From Variovorax sp. Sphag1AA (GTDB taxonomy: Bacteria; Pseudomonadota; Gammaproteobacteria; Burkholderiales; Burkholderiaceae_C): a stretch of 64,000 nt of DNA. Location: the NCBI RefSeq assembly GCF_014192575.1, contig NZ_JACHYC010000002.1, positions 930,001 to 994,000 on the forward strand. Direction: 5' to 3'. Below the pieces are notes generated by a model, which was not told the DNA's origin, searched no databases, and saw nothing but the letters and a program-made list of their open reading frames with translations. This document shows, in pieces, positions 52,476 to 61,090 of the stretch. The position numbers and the translations under genes are program-made. The first letter of the stretch is position 1; each line of letters begins with the position of its first letter.

Positions 52476-52925
52476 ATGAGCGATGAAGTGATCAACGCAG
52501 GGCAGCTCGAGATCCGTTATCTCGTCGACGGCTCGGCCAGCGGCGGTCTGGGCGTGTTCGAACTCACGGTGCCGCCGGGCGCCAACGTGCCGCCGCCGCA
52601 CAGCCATCGCGACAACGAGGAGTTCTTCTACGTTGTCGAAGGCTCGATCACCTATTCGGTCGATGCCGACACGCGCGAACTGAAGCCGGGCGAATGGATG
52701 TCCACGCCGCGCGGGTCGGTGCACGGCTTCAGGAACGGCGGATCGCAGCCGGCACGCGCGCTCGTTGTGCTCACGCCGGACATCGGCGCGCAGTACTTCC
52801 GCGACGTCGCGACGGTGATCAACGCCGGCGGCCCGCCCGACAAGGCAAGGCTGGTCGAGGTGATGTCGCGCTACGGGTTGACGCTGGCCGCACCTTCGCG
52901 AGCGGGGGCCTCGGGCGGCGTGTAG
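52476..52925 (+). CDS. Cupin-domain protein
   Basis: A 149-residue single-cupin protein. Motif 1 is PPPHSHRDNEEFFYVVEGS, giving His, His, Glu metal ligands; motif 2 is in PRGSVHGFRNGG with the fourth His. The pocket would hold Fe, Mn or Zn; the activity (dioxygenase, isomerase or binding) is not evident. It is divergent from the helical-repeat regulator, whose target it may be. Its 3' end overlaps the convergent ClC gene by 55 bases. Confidence 0.85.
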   Translation: MSDEVINAGQLEIRYLVDGSASGGLGVFELTVPPGANVPPPHSHRDNEEFFYVVEGSITYSVDADTRELKPGEWMSTPRGSVHGFRNGGSQPARALVVLTPDIGAQYFRDVATVINAGGPPDKARLVEVMSRYGLTLAAPSRAGASGGV

Positions 52926-54241
52926 GCGGCGTCGTCCCGCGCGCGCTCGACCATGTACTCGGCCAGCGTGTCGTACAGCGGCCGGCTGATCATGCGCGAC
53001 ACCAGGCTGGCGAGCATCGCGGCGGCCATCAGGCTCAGGACCATCGAGTGGCCGTCGACCATCTCCATCACGATGATGAAAGCGGTGAGCGGCGCCTGCG
53101 TCACGGCCGCAAGAAAGCCGGCCATGCCCATCGCGATCAGCGCCGGCGCCAGGTCGGCATTGGCGATGACCGACACCGCATCGCCGATGCCCGCGCCGAT
53201 CGACAGCGACGGCGCGAAGATGCCGCCCGGCACGCCGCTCCAGGCCGTGAGCCAGGTCGCGACGAACTTGAGGAGCGTGTAGAGCGGCGTCAGCTCGTCA
53301 TGGCCCCGGAGCATTTGCTTGACGGCTTCGGAACCCGCGCCGAAAGTGATGCCGCCTGTGGAGAGCCCGATGACGGCGATGCACAGCCCGAGCCCGGCCG
53401 CGAAGCGCACCGGATAGCGCGCCCGCAATGTGTTGAAGCGCCCCGGCGCGCCGGTCAGCGAGGCACTCATCAGTCGCGCGAAGAGACCGCCCGCGGCGCC
53501 GCTCGCCAGCGCCACGAGCAGCCCGGGCCCGAGCAGATCCCAGCCCAGCCGCGGAATGCGGATCACGCCGAAGTAGCTCACATTGCCGAACACCGACACG
53601 GCCACCAGACCCGCCAGGACGATCGCCGTGATGATCAGCCCGCTGGAGCGTGACTCGAGCCGGCCCGTCAGCTCCTCGATGGCGAAGACCACGCCGGCGA
53701 GTGGTGCATTGAACGCCGCTGCGATCCCGGCCGCCCCGCCGGCCACCAGCAGTGCCCGCCCGTCGATGGTGCTGCCCGGCGAAAGCCAGCGCCGCGCGTG
53801 CTGCATCACACCCGCGGCGACCTGCACCGAAGGACCTTCGCGCCCGATCGACAACCCGGCCGCGAAGCCCGCCGCGCCGAGCCCGATCTTGCCGAGCGTG
53901 AGGCGCAGCGAGGCGAAGAAGAAGCGCTTGTCGTGCGGCAGGTCCGGGTGCAGCGCCGCCTTGACCTGGGGGATGCCCGAGCCGCCCGCGCCGGGAAAGT
54001 AGCGCCGGGTCAGCCACACGATGCCCGCGGTGATCGCCGGCGTGGTCAGCAGCACCACCCAGGGCCAGCGGCCATAGACGTGCTTGAATTGCCCGAACAC
54101 CCAGTCGCTGAGCAGGGTGAAACCCACCACGAACAAGCCGGCGGCGATGGCATAGCAAAGCACGATCGCCCGGTCGATCCACACGCGGCCGCCCGACAAT
54201 TCGGCGCGCAGGTGCTCGAGAAAATCAGGCTCGCGATTCAT
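52871..54241 (-). CDS. ClC-type chloride/proton antiporter (ClcB-like)
   Basis: A 456-residue ClC channel/antiporter. Anion-pathway motifs GGSGIPQV, SIGREGPSVQ (gating Glu) and GIFAPSLSIGAG are present, and EELTGRLESRS contains an internal Glu where antiporters have the proton glutamate, so exchange is more likely than a channel. There is no C-terminal CBS domain. The start at 54241 begins MNREPDFLEH; earlier in-frame sequence runs into xerD. The last 55 bases overlap the cupin gene. Confidence 0.9.
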   Translation of the reverse strand: MNREPDFLEHLRAELSGGRVWIDRAIVLCYAIAAGLFVVGFTLLSDWVFGQFKHVYGRWPWVVLLTTPAITAGIVWLTRRYFPGAGGSGIPQVKAALHPDLPHDKRFFFASLRLTLGKIGLGAAGFAAGLSIGREGPSVQVAAGVMQHARRWLSPGSTIDGRALLVAGGAAGIAAAFNAPLAGVVFAIEELTGRLESRSSGLIITAIVLAGLVAVSVFGNVSYFGVIRIPRLGWDLLGPGLLVALASGAAGGLFARLMSASLTGAPGRFNTLRARYPVRFAAGLGLCIAVIGLSTGGITFGAGSEAVKQMLRGHDELTPLYTLLKFVATWLTAWSGVPGGIFAPSLSIGAGIGDAVSVIANADLAPALIAMGMAGFLAAVTQAPLTAFIIVMEMVDGHSMVLSLMAAAMLASLVSRMISRPLYDTLAEYMVERARDDAAYTPPEAPAREGAASVNP

Positions 54242-54293
54242 GAAGCGGCCAGTGTAAGCATCATGCGTTTTGTTTTTTGCTATCTTGCCCCGC

Positions 54294-55196
54294 ATGACCG
54301 CGGTCACCGAATCCACTGAAATCGACGAATTCATCGACGCCCTCTGGCTGGAGGACGGACTCTCCAGGAACACTTTGGCCGCGTACCGTCGCGATCTGGA
54401 GCTGTTCTCGAGATGGCTCGCGGCCGAGCGCGCCAAGGCGCTCGACGGCGCGCAGGAGACCGATCTGCAGGCCTACATGGGTGTGCGCCTGTCCGACAAG
54501 GGCAAGGCGACCTCTGCCAACCGGCGGCTGACGGTGTTCAAGCGCTACTACCGCTGGGCGCTGCGCGAGCAACGCATTCCCGCCGATCCGAGCCTGCGGC
54601 TGATGCCGGCGCGGCAGATGCCGCGTGCGATCAAGACGCTTTCCGAGAAGCAGGTGGACGACCTGCTCGCCTCGCCGGACGTCGAAACGCCGCTCGGCCT
54701 GCGCGACCGCGCGATGCTCGAACTGATGTACGCGAGCGGCCTGCGCGTGAGCGAGCTGGTCGCGCTCAAGGTCTTCGAGATGAGCCTCAACGACGGCGTG
54801 CTGCGCGTGCTCGGCAAGGGCAGCAAGGAGCGACTGGTGCCCTTCGGCGGCGAGGCGCGGCGCTGGATCGAGCGCTACATGCACGAGTCGCGACCCGCGA
54901 TCCTCGACGGCCAGCAGACGCAGGACCTTTTCGTGACCCATCGCGGTGCGGGCATGACGCGCGCGATGTTCTGGGTGATCGTCAAGAAGCAGGCACAGGC
55001 TGCGGGCATCCACGTTCCGCTGTCGCCTCATACGCTGCGGCATGCGTTCGCGACGCACCTGCTCAACCATGGCGCGGACCTTCGCGCGGTCCAGCTCCTG
55101 CTGGGCCACGCGGACATTTCCACGACCACCATCTACACACACGTCGCGCGCGAACGGCTCAAGCAGCTCCATGCGCATCACCATCCGCGCGGCTGA
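54294..55196 (+). CDS. xerD: Site-specific tyrosine recombinase XerD
   Basis: A 300-residue recombinase of standard XerD size that, with XerC, resolves chromosome dimers at dif. The N-terminal SAM-like domain (LEDGLSRNTLAAYRRDLELF) is followed by the catalytic residues: Arg in SGLRVSEL, Lys in LGKGSKE, the HxLRH motif HTLRHAFATH, GHADISTT and the nucleophile Tyr in TIYTHV. The ATG at 54294 fits the family; a TTG eight codons earlier is less likely. No dif site is visible here. Confidence 0.95.
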   Translation: MTAVTESTEIDEFIDALWLEDGLSRNTLAAYRRDLELFSRWLAAERAKALDGAQETDLQAYMGVRLSDKGKATSANRRLTVFKRYYRWALREQRIPADPSLRLMPARQMPRAIKTLSEKQVDDLLASPDVETPLGLRDRAMLELMYASGLRVSELVALKVFEMSLNDGVLRVLGKGSKERLVPFGGEARRWIERYMHESRPAILDGQQTQDLFVTHRGAGMTRAMFWVIVKKQAQAAGIHVPLSPHTLRHAFATHLLNHGADLRAVQLLLGHADISTTTIYTHVARERLKQLHAHHHPRG

Positions 55197-55222
55197 TCTC
55201 TTGTCTTTCTGGAGTTGTTTTC

Positions 55223-56197
55223 ATGTCCTTGAACAAACACCGGCGCGCACTCGTGGCGGGGCTGGGTCTTTCATTCATCGCTGCATTTGCGCATGCACAG
55301 GCCGTACCGAAGACCGTTCGCCTCATCGTGGCCTATCCCTCGGGCGGGGTCAGTGACGTCGTCGCACGTGCCTTGGCTGACAAGCTCGCGGCGCAACTCG
55401 GCGTGACCTTCATCGTCGAGAACAAGGCCGGCGCGAGCGGCACCATCGGCATGGACGCGGTCGCCAAGGCCGCGCCCGATGGTGCAACGCTGGGCTTCTC
55501 ATCGATCAGCCCGCTGGTGCTCAACCCACATCTTGTGAAGTCCCCCTTCGATCCGATGAAGGACATCGCGCCCGTGGTGAGCGTGATGTATTCGCCCGTG
55601 CTGCTGCTCGCAACACCGGCCACCGGGACGCGCGACTTCAAGTCGCTGATCGACGATGCGCGCGCGCGTCCGGGTGCCATTCGGTGGGCCACGTCAGGTC
55701 AGGCTTCGCTGGGCCACATCGTGCTCGAACAGGTGCGCGCCGTGGCGAAGGTCGACATCACGCACATCCCCTACAAGGGCGGTGGTCAGCAATTGACTGA
55801 CGCCGTCGGCGGGCAGTTCGAGATCCTGTCCACCAATGCCGGGCCGTCGGTTGCGACGCAGATCCAGACGGGCAAGCTGCGCCCGCTGGCGGTGGCCGCA
55901 CCGACGCGTCTCGAAAGCCTGCCGAAGGTGCCGACGCTGGCCGAACTGGGCTACGCCGCCGCCAACCAGACGTCGCTGTTCGGCGTCTTCGCGCCTGCAG
56001 GCATGTCGCCGATCCTGATCGAGAAGTACAACGTCGAGATCAACAAGGCGCTCGCGAGTCCTGATCTTCGCGAGAGGCTGAAGCAGTCGGACAACGTGCC
56101 GACCGGCGGGCGTGCGGAGGACTTCGCGGCCGAGATCGCGAGCGAGTTCGCGAGCAATGGGCAGATCATCCGCGCCGCCGCGATCAAGCCTGAATGA
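55223..56197 (+). CDS. Bug-family tripartite tricarboxylate transporter substrate-binding protein
   Basis: A 324-residue Bug receptor, the second in the window. Signal peptide ending AFAHAQA, then LIVAYPSGGVSDVVARA at the ligand loop, ENKAGASGTIGMDAV and ITHIPYKGGGQQLTDAVGG. GGAG lies 9 bases before the ATG. It follows xerD by 26 bases, but a functional link is unlikely. No TctA/TctB genes accompany it; ligand unknown. Confidence 0.92.
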   Translation: MSLNKHRRALVAGLGLSFIAAFAHAQAVPKTVRLIVAYPSGGVSDVVARALADKLAAQLGVTFIVENKAGASGTIGMDAVAKAAPDGATLGFSSISPLVLNPHLVKSPFDPMKDIAPVVSVMYSPVLLLATPATGTRDFKSLIDDARARPGAIRWATSGQASLGHIVLEQVRAVAKVDITHIPYKGGGQQLTDAVGGQFEILSTNAGPSVATQIQTGKLRPLAVAAPTRLESLPKVPTLAELGYAAANQTSLFGVFAPAGMSPILIEKYNVEINKALASPDLRERLKQSDNVPTGGRAEDFAAEIASEFASNGQIIRAAAIKPE

Positions 56198-56202
56198 ACG
56201 AC

Positions 56203-56580
56203 CTACAGCGTCTCTGACGGATCGAAGTCCAGTTCGACCTTTGCGCCGTTCGGGTCGTAGCAGAACAGTTGCCACGTCCCGGCACCCGCTTGCTGCCGCA
56301 GGTCGTACTTCGTGCCGCTGGCGTCGAACCGCGCTTTCACTTCGCGCAGTCCGCGCGCGGTGAATGCCATGTGGTCGATCACGCCCACGCGCTGCTCCGG
56401 TGGTTTGCGGTCGAAGTACAGGTGCAGCACGGCCTGTGGCGCATCGCCGTAGAGCCATGCGCCATCGAAGCCCAGGTTCGGCCGGTGGCCGACCTTGAGG
56501 CCGAGGAGGCCGGTGTAGAAGTCCAGCGTCGCCTTCGGGTCTTCCGCGATCACGGTGAAGTGGTTCATGCCGACGATCAT
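56203..56580 (-). CDS. VOC/glyoxalase-family protein
   Basis: A 125-residue vicinal-oxygen-chelate protein. The start MNHFTVIAEDPKATLDFY gives the first metal His, and FCYDPNGAKVELDF at the end gives the last Glu. A central IDHMAF contributes another His. Such half-size proteins dimerise and act as glyoxalases, dioxygenases, or thiol transferases. It is the last gene of the long flotillin/ABC operon, 23 bases after the fusion oxidoreductase gene. Confidence 0.85.
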   Translation of the reverse strand: MIVGMNHFTVIAEDPKATLDFYTGLLGLKVGHRPNLGFDGAWLYGDAPQAVLHLYFDRKPPEQRVGVIDHMAFTARGLREVKARFDASGTKYDLRQQAGAGTWQLFCYDPNGAKVELDFDPSETL

Positions 56581-56603
56581 TCGTGTTCTCCTTGCGGGTT
56601 CGG

Positions 56604-58079
56604 TCAGGGCACCAGCACCAGCGCGCCGATGGTGGCGCGCGATTCAAGTCGTGCATGCGCATCGGCGGCGGCTTCGAGGCCGAAGCGTTCGATCGGCGGT
56701 TGACGGATCGATCCATCGGCCAGCGCGTCCCACACGCGTTGCGCACGCTGTGCAAGCTGTTCATTCGTGGCGGTGTAGTCGAAGACGACCGGCCGCGAGA
56801 AGCTCAGCGATTTCGCGACCAGGGCATCCGGCGGCAGTGGCGAGAGTGGGCCACTGGCCTGCCCGAGGCTGATCCAGTGGCCGCGTCGCGCAAGGGCGGC
56901 GAGGTTTTCTTCGCGCGCCGCATCGCCGAGGCCGTCGATCACCACATCCGCGCCGCCGCACACGCGCTGCACTGCATCGGCAAAGCGGTAGTCGCGCGTG
57001 ACGATCACATGCTCGCAGCCGTGCTCGCGGGCGACGCGGGCTTTCTCTTCGCTCGACACGGTGCCGATCACGGTCGCACCCAGCCGCCGTGCCCACGCGC
57101 AGACGAGCAGGCCCACGCCACCGGCCGCCGCATGCACCAGCAGCCGCGTGCCGCGTTGCACATGGCCCAGGTCGCGCAGCAAGTAGTCGGCCGTGATGCC
57201 CTTGAGCAGCAGCGCGGCAGCTGTCGCGTCTTCAACCGCCGCCGGCAGGCGCACCACCCACTCGGCCGGCACGCTGCGCACGCCGCAGTACGCGCCTGGC
57301 ATCGGGCCGAGATAGGCGACACGATCGCCCGGCAGAACGCCGGTGACTTGCGCTCCGACATCGAGCACGCTGCCCGCGGCCTCCATGCCGGGAACGCCCG
57401 GCGATGCGGGCGAGACCGGCATCAGCGATGGAATCCATCCACGTCGCAGATAGACGTCGAGGAAGTTCACGCCGATTGCGCGCTGCTGGATGCGCACTTC
57501 GCCCGGCCGTGGCGCAGCCGCGTCGGCAGTTTGCGGTCGCAATACTTCGGGGCCGCCATAGCGCTCGACCGCGATCCGGCGAGTGGGCAAGGGCAGGGCA
57601 GTGGGCATCGGCGCGCTGCCGGGTGTACGCAGATCGCCACCCTGGCGCAGGTGGCGACGCAGGTTCTCGAAGCCGGCCTCGTACACATCGCGCGCCACCA
57701 TCTCGCGCAATTCGCGTTCCATGCCGGGCGGCGTGGAGAAGGTCGAGGTCCAGTGCCAGAAGGTGCGGTTGCCGTCCGTCACCGGTTTGAGCGTGACCGT
57801 GGAGACATATCGCTGCAGCGGCACGGTGGCCTCGACGATGCAGTAGGTGCTCTTGTGCTCGGTGTCCGACAGCGTCAGCAGTTGCTCGCGGATCCGGTTG
57901 CCGTCGCGGAGCGTGAAGCTGCGCACGCAGCCGACCTGGTCGCTGCGCTCCTGCGCCTCGATGCGACTCTGCTCGACCACGTCATGCCATTGGTCGTGGC
58001 TGTTGAAATCGCGCAGCACCGCCCAGACGCGCTCGATGGGCGCGTCGATGATGGTCGAGCGGACGACACGCTGGAGCAT
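56604..58079 (-). CDS. SRPBCC-quinone oxidoreductase fusion protein
   Basis: A 491-residue two-domain protein. Residues 1-145 form a SRPBCC/polyketide-cyclase (START-like) hydrophobic pocket domain (VVRSTIIDAPIERVWAVLRD). From about res 160 it is a medium-chain quinone oxidoreductase (RRIAVERYGGPEVL; GVNFLDVYLRRG; NADPH motif AAAGGVGLLV), lacking the structural zinc cysteines. Most quinone reductases are about 325 residues alone. The fusion implies that the pocket domain delivers the substrate. It starts 1 base after the stand-alone SRPBCC gene, to which its first domain is similar. Confidence 0.85.
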   Translation of the reverse strand: MLQRVVRSTIIDAPIERVWAVLRDFNSHDQWHDVVEQSRIEAQERSDQVGCVRSFTLRDGNRIREQLLTLSDTEHKSTYCIVEATVPLQRYVSTVTLKPVTDGNRTFWHWTSTFSTPPGMERELREMVARDVYEAGFENLRRHLRQGGDLRTPGSAPMPTALPLPTRRIAVERYGGPEVLRPQTADAAAPRPGEVRIQQRAIGVNFLDVYLRRGWIPSLMPVSPASPGVPGMEAAGSVLDVGAQVTGVLPGDRVAYLGPMPGAYCGVRSVPAEWVVRLPAAVEDATAAALLLKGITADYLLRDLGHVQRGTRLLVHAAAGGVGLLVCAWARRLGATVIGTVSSEEKARVAREHGCEHVIVTRDYRFADAVQRVCGGADVVIDGLGDAAREENLAALARRGHWISLGQASGPLSPLPPDALVAKSLSFSRPVVFDYTATNEQLAQRAQRVWDALADGSIRQPPIERFGLEAAADAHARLESRATIGALVLVP

Positions 58080-58080
58080 C

Positions 58081-58524
58081 TCAACGGCTCGTTCCGAAGT
58101 GGCGTTTCAACGCATCGAAGCCGCCCTGGAAGACGCCATGCCCGATCGTCTCGGTCAGCTCGCGCTCGCGGCTTTCGTCGCATTCGAACTCGGCACTCCA
58201 CTCGGCAAAGCAGCGCACGCCATCGGTCACCGGCGTGAGCTTGAGCGTTGCGACATAGTTGGCTACGCCCATCGGGCTTTCGAGGATCTCGTAAGTGCAG
58301 CTGTATTCGTAGTCCGACAGGGCCAGCAGCCGCTCGCGGATCGTCCCGCCGTCGCGCGTGTGGAAGTGGCGGATGCAGCCGACGCGATCGGCCGGCTGGC
58401 CGTTCTCGATGCGGCTGTCCGCGATGCCCGGGTGCCACAGCGGCATGCCGTTGAAGTCGCGGATGCGCGACCACACGTTGTCCGCGCTGGCGTCGATCAC
58501 GCTCGACACATAGACCTGCACCAT
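58081..58524 (-). CDS. SRPBCC-family protein
   Basis: A 147-residue START-like protein beginning VQVYVSSVIDASADNVWSRI, with GMPLWHPGIADSRIENG and RERLLALSDYEYSCTYEI, the pattern of polyketide-cyclase/dehydrase-type ligand binders. It closely resembles the N-terminal domain of the next gene product (both have the D-x-x-DRVGCIR and LLxLSDxE segments), so the two arose by duplication. It lies 3 bases after the flotillin gene stop; translation is probably coupled. It binds an unknown hydrophobic ligand. Confidence 0.85.
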   Translation of the reverse strand: MVQVYVSSVIDASADNVWSRIRDFNGMPLWHPGIADSRIENGQPADRVGCIRHFHTRDGGTIRERLLALSDYEYSCTYEILESPMGVANYVATLKLTPVTDGVRCFAEWSAEFECDESRERELTETIGHGVFQGGFDALKRHFGTSR

Positions 58525-58527
58525 GCG

Positions 58528-60225
58528 CTATTCCCCGCTGCCGCTCTTCGGCGTGCCGGCGGGCAGGGCGGCCTGCGCGCCGCTGGCATCGCCGACCAGG
58601 CGCTGGATGTCGCCGCCCTCGATGCCGATCTCGCGCAGCAACTGGTCCACCAGCGGCGCCTGAGCACGGAAGCGCAGTGCGGAGTTGACGAGACCGTCGG
58701 CAAACCCGCCGCCGTCGCCGTTGCGCTCGCCGCCCGACGAGCCGCCGAGTCCGTCGACATGCAGGATCTTGATGCCCTCGATGCGTTCCATCGGCCGCAC
58801 CGATTCGCGAATGATCGCCTCGGCCTTCTCGACCAGCTTCATGCGCAATGCCGACATGCGTGCCTCCGGCGACAGCATGTTGTGCGCTTCATTCATCATG
58901 CGTTGCGCTTCGGCCTCCATCTCGGCACGTACGCGCATCGCCATCGAGCGGATCTTCTCGGCTTCTGCGTCGGCTTCGGCCTGTGCGCGCACGGCCGCAC
59001 CCCGGTCGGCGCTCGCGTCCTTCTCCGCTTGCGCGGCGGTCGTGAGGCGCAGCGCGTCACGTTCGGCAGCCTGCGCGGCAGCGATGAGTTCGATCGCCTT
59101 CTTGCGTTCAGCCATCTCGACTTCGCGTGCGGTGAACACCTTCTCTTCCGCTGCCACGGCCTGTGCGCGAGCGGCTTCTGCCTCGGCCTGCGCTTCGCTC
59201 TGCGCCTTGCTCTCACGCGCGATCGCGATGGCGCGCTGCTGCTCGGCGAGTTCGAGTTGCAGCCGGCGTTCGATCTCCGCGCCCTGAATCGCGCGCTCCT
59301 TGCCGATGCGCTCCTGCTCGACGGTCTGCTCCGACCGGATGCGGGCCGCGTCGATGCTCTGCTTGGCCGCGATCTGTGCGCTTTCCGCATCCTGCTCGCG
59401 CTGGGCACGCTCTGCTGCCAGTTCCGCGCGCTGGCGGGCGCGGGCAATCTCCACCTCGCGCTGCTGCGAAAGGCGCGCGTGCTCGCCTTCGCGATCGATC
59501 TCCAGCGAGAGCTTCTCGGCTTCGAGGTTCTTGTTGCGGATCGCGATCAGCGTGTCTTGCTCGACGTCGTTGCGCTGCTTCTTGCGACGCTCGATCTGCT
59601 CGGTGAGCCGCGTCAGACCCTCGGCGTCGAAGGCGTTGCTCGGGTTGAAGAACTCCATCGCGGTCTGGTCGAGCTGTGTGAGCGATGCGGCTTCGAGCTC
59701 CAGGCCGTTCTTCGTGAGATCGCCCGCCACGGCTTCGCGTACGCGCCTCACGTAGGCGCCGCGCTTCTCGTGCAGTTCCTCCATCGTCATCTCGGCGGCG
59801 GCGGTGCGCAGTGCGTCGATGAACTTGCCTTCCACCAGTTCCTTGAGCTGCTCGGGCTCCATGGTGCGCAGACCGAGCGTCTGCGCCGCGGCGGAAACCG
59901 ACTCCGCGTTGGCCGCGACCCGCACATAGAACTCCGCGATTACATCGACGCGCATGCGGTCCTTGGTGATCAGCGCCTTGTCGCGGCCCCGACTCACTTC
60001 GAGCCGCAGCGTGTTCATGTTGACGGGGATCACGTCGTGCACGATCGGCAGCACGAAAGCACCGCCGTCGAGCACCACCTTCTGGCCGCCGAGCCCGGTG
60101 CGCACGAAGGCACGCTCCTTGGAGCTTCGCAGGTACAGCCAGTGCAGCAGCCAGACCGCGAGCGCGACGACGATCGCGACCACGATCAGGCCGAGGATGA
60201 AGTTGCCGAATTGAGCACCTGACAT
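58528..60225 (-). CDS. Flotillin/SPFH-family membrane protein
   Basis: A 565-residue flotillin-like protein. One N-terminal membrane helix (FILGLIVVAIVVALAVWLL, res 8-26) is followed by the SPFH domain (about 40-220), then a long coiled coil of Glu/Ala/Arg heptads (about 230-450). Such proteins scaffold ordered membrane microdomains and recruit partners. Unlike FloA/FloT of Bacillus no NfeD gene is adjacent. The operon position between the Tm-1 module and the SRPBCC genes suggests that it organises these proteins at the membrane. Confidence 0.9.
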   Translation of the reverse strand: MSGAQFGNFILGLIVVAIVVALAVWLLHWLYLRSSKERAFVRTGLGGQKVVLDGGAFVLPIVHDVIPVNMNTLRLEVSRGRDKALITKDRMRVDVIAEFYVRVAANAESVSAAAQTLGLRTMEPEQLKELVEGKFIDALRTAAAEMTMEELHEKRGAYVRRVREAVAGDLTKNGLELEAASLTQLDQTAMEFFNPSNAFDAEGLTRLTEQIERRKKQRNDVEQDTLIAIRNKNLEAEKLSLEIDREGEHARLSQQREVEIARARQRAELAAERAQREQDAESAQIAAKQSIDAARIRSEQTVEQERIGKERAIQGAEIERRLQLELAEQQRAIAIARESKAQSEAQAEAEAARAQAVAAEEKVFTAREVEMAERKKAIELIAAAQAAERDALRLTTAAQAEKDASADRGAAVRAQAEADAEAEKIRSMAMRVRAEMEAEAQRMMNEAHNMLSPEARMSALRMKLVEKAEAIIRESVRPMERIEGIKILHVDGLGGSSGGERNGDGGGFADGLVNSALRFRAQAPLVDQLLREIGIEGGDIQRLVGDASGAQAALPAGTPKSGSGE

Positions 60226-60240
60226 GGATGTCGTCTCCTC

Positions 60241-61074
60241 TTAATCTCTGGTCATCTGGACGAAGCGGCGCGTCGTCTCGGTGAGCGCCGTCTCTGCGGG
60301 CAGCCGCTCCATCGAGCTGGCGCCGTAGAAGCCGTGGCAGTTGGGGCAGCGCGCGAGCACGTAGCGTGCGTCCTCCGGCGTGGCGATCGGGCCACCGTGA
60401 CACAGCACGATGGTGTCGGGCTTCACCGACCTCGCGGCGGCGGCCCATTCGTTGATGCGCGGTATGCAGTCGTCGAGCGTGAACGCGGTCTCCGCGCCGA
60501 TCGCACCGCCGGTCGTGAGGCCCATGTGGCACACCACGATGTCGGCGCCGACCTCGGCCATCGCGCGCGCATCGGCTTCGCTGAAGACGTAGGGCGTGGT
60601 CAGCAGCTCGAACTCGCGGGCGCGTGCGATCAGGTCGACTTCGAGCTGGTAGCCCATGCCGGTCTCTTCGAGGTTGGCGCGGAAGGTGCCGTCGATGAGG
60701 CCCACGGTCGGGAAGTTCTGCACGCCCGAGAAGCCCAGCGCGATCAGGCGCCGCAGGAACTCGTCGGGGATCATGAAGGGATCGGTGCCGTTCACGCCCG
60801 CGAGCACTGGCGTGTGCCTGACGACAGGCAGCACCTCGCGCGCCATCTCGCAGACGATCTCGTTCGCGTTGCCGTAGGCCATCAGGCCGGCGAGCGATCC
60901 GCGCCCCGCCATGCGGTAGCGGCCGGAGTTGTAGATCACGATCAGGTCGATGCCGCCGGCTTCCTCGCATTTCGCCGAAAGGCCGGTGCCGGCGCCGCCG
61001 CCGATGATCGGCCGGCCCGACGCGATCTTGTCGCGCAGTCGTTGCAGGAGGGTGATGCGGGCGATGCGTGGCAT
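60241..61074 (-). CDS. Phosphoenolpyruvate hydrolase-like TIM-barrel protein (Tm-1 C-terminal type)
   Basis: A 277-residue TIM-barrel of the PEP-hydrolase/isocitrate-lyase-like family. Its motifs [52 protein letters not shown] and [17 protein letters not shown] match the C-terminal domain of plant Tm-1 and bacterial relatives. The enzyme activity is not established. The N-terminal Tm-1 domain is the C-terminal part of the upstream gene product, so the module is split. Start at 61074 with GGAGGAGG upstream. Confidence 0.85.
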   Translation of the reverse strand: MPRIARITLLQRLRDKIASGRPIIGGGAGTGLSAKCEEAGGIDLIVIYNSGRYRMAGRGSLAGLMAYGNANEIVCEMAREVLPVVRHTPVLAGVNGTDPFMIPDEFLRRLIALGFSGVQNFPTVGLIDGTFRANLEETGMGYQLEVDLIARAREFELLTTPYVFSEADARAMAEVGADIVVCHMGLTTGGAIGAETAFTLDDCIPRINEWAAAARSVKPDTIVLCHGGPIATPEDARYVLARCPNCHGFYGASSMERLPAETALTETTRRFVQMTRD

Positions 61075-61090
61075 GGGGTCCTCCTCCTCT

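Noticed and set aside
54413..55222. Open frame extending the second Bug receptor upstream through xerD
   Set aside because: The receptor has its own ATG, signal peptide and GGAG site at 55223; the upstream part is an out-of-frame shadow of xerD.
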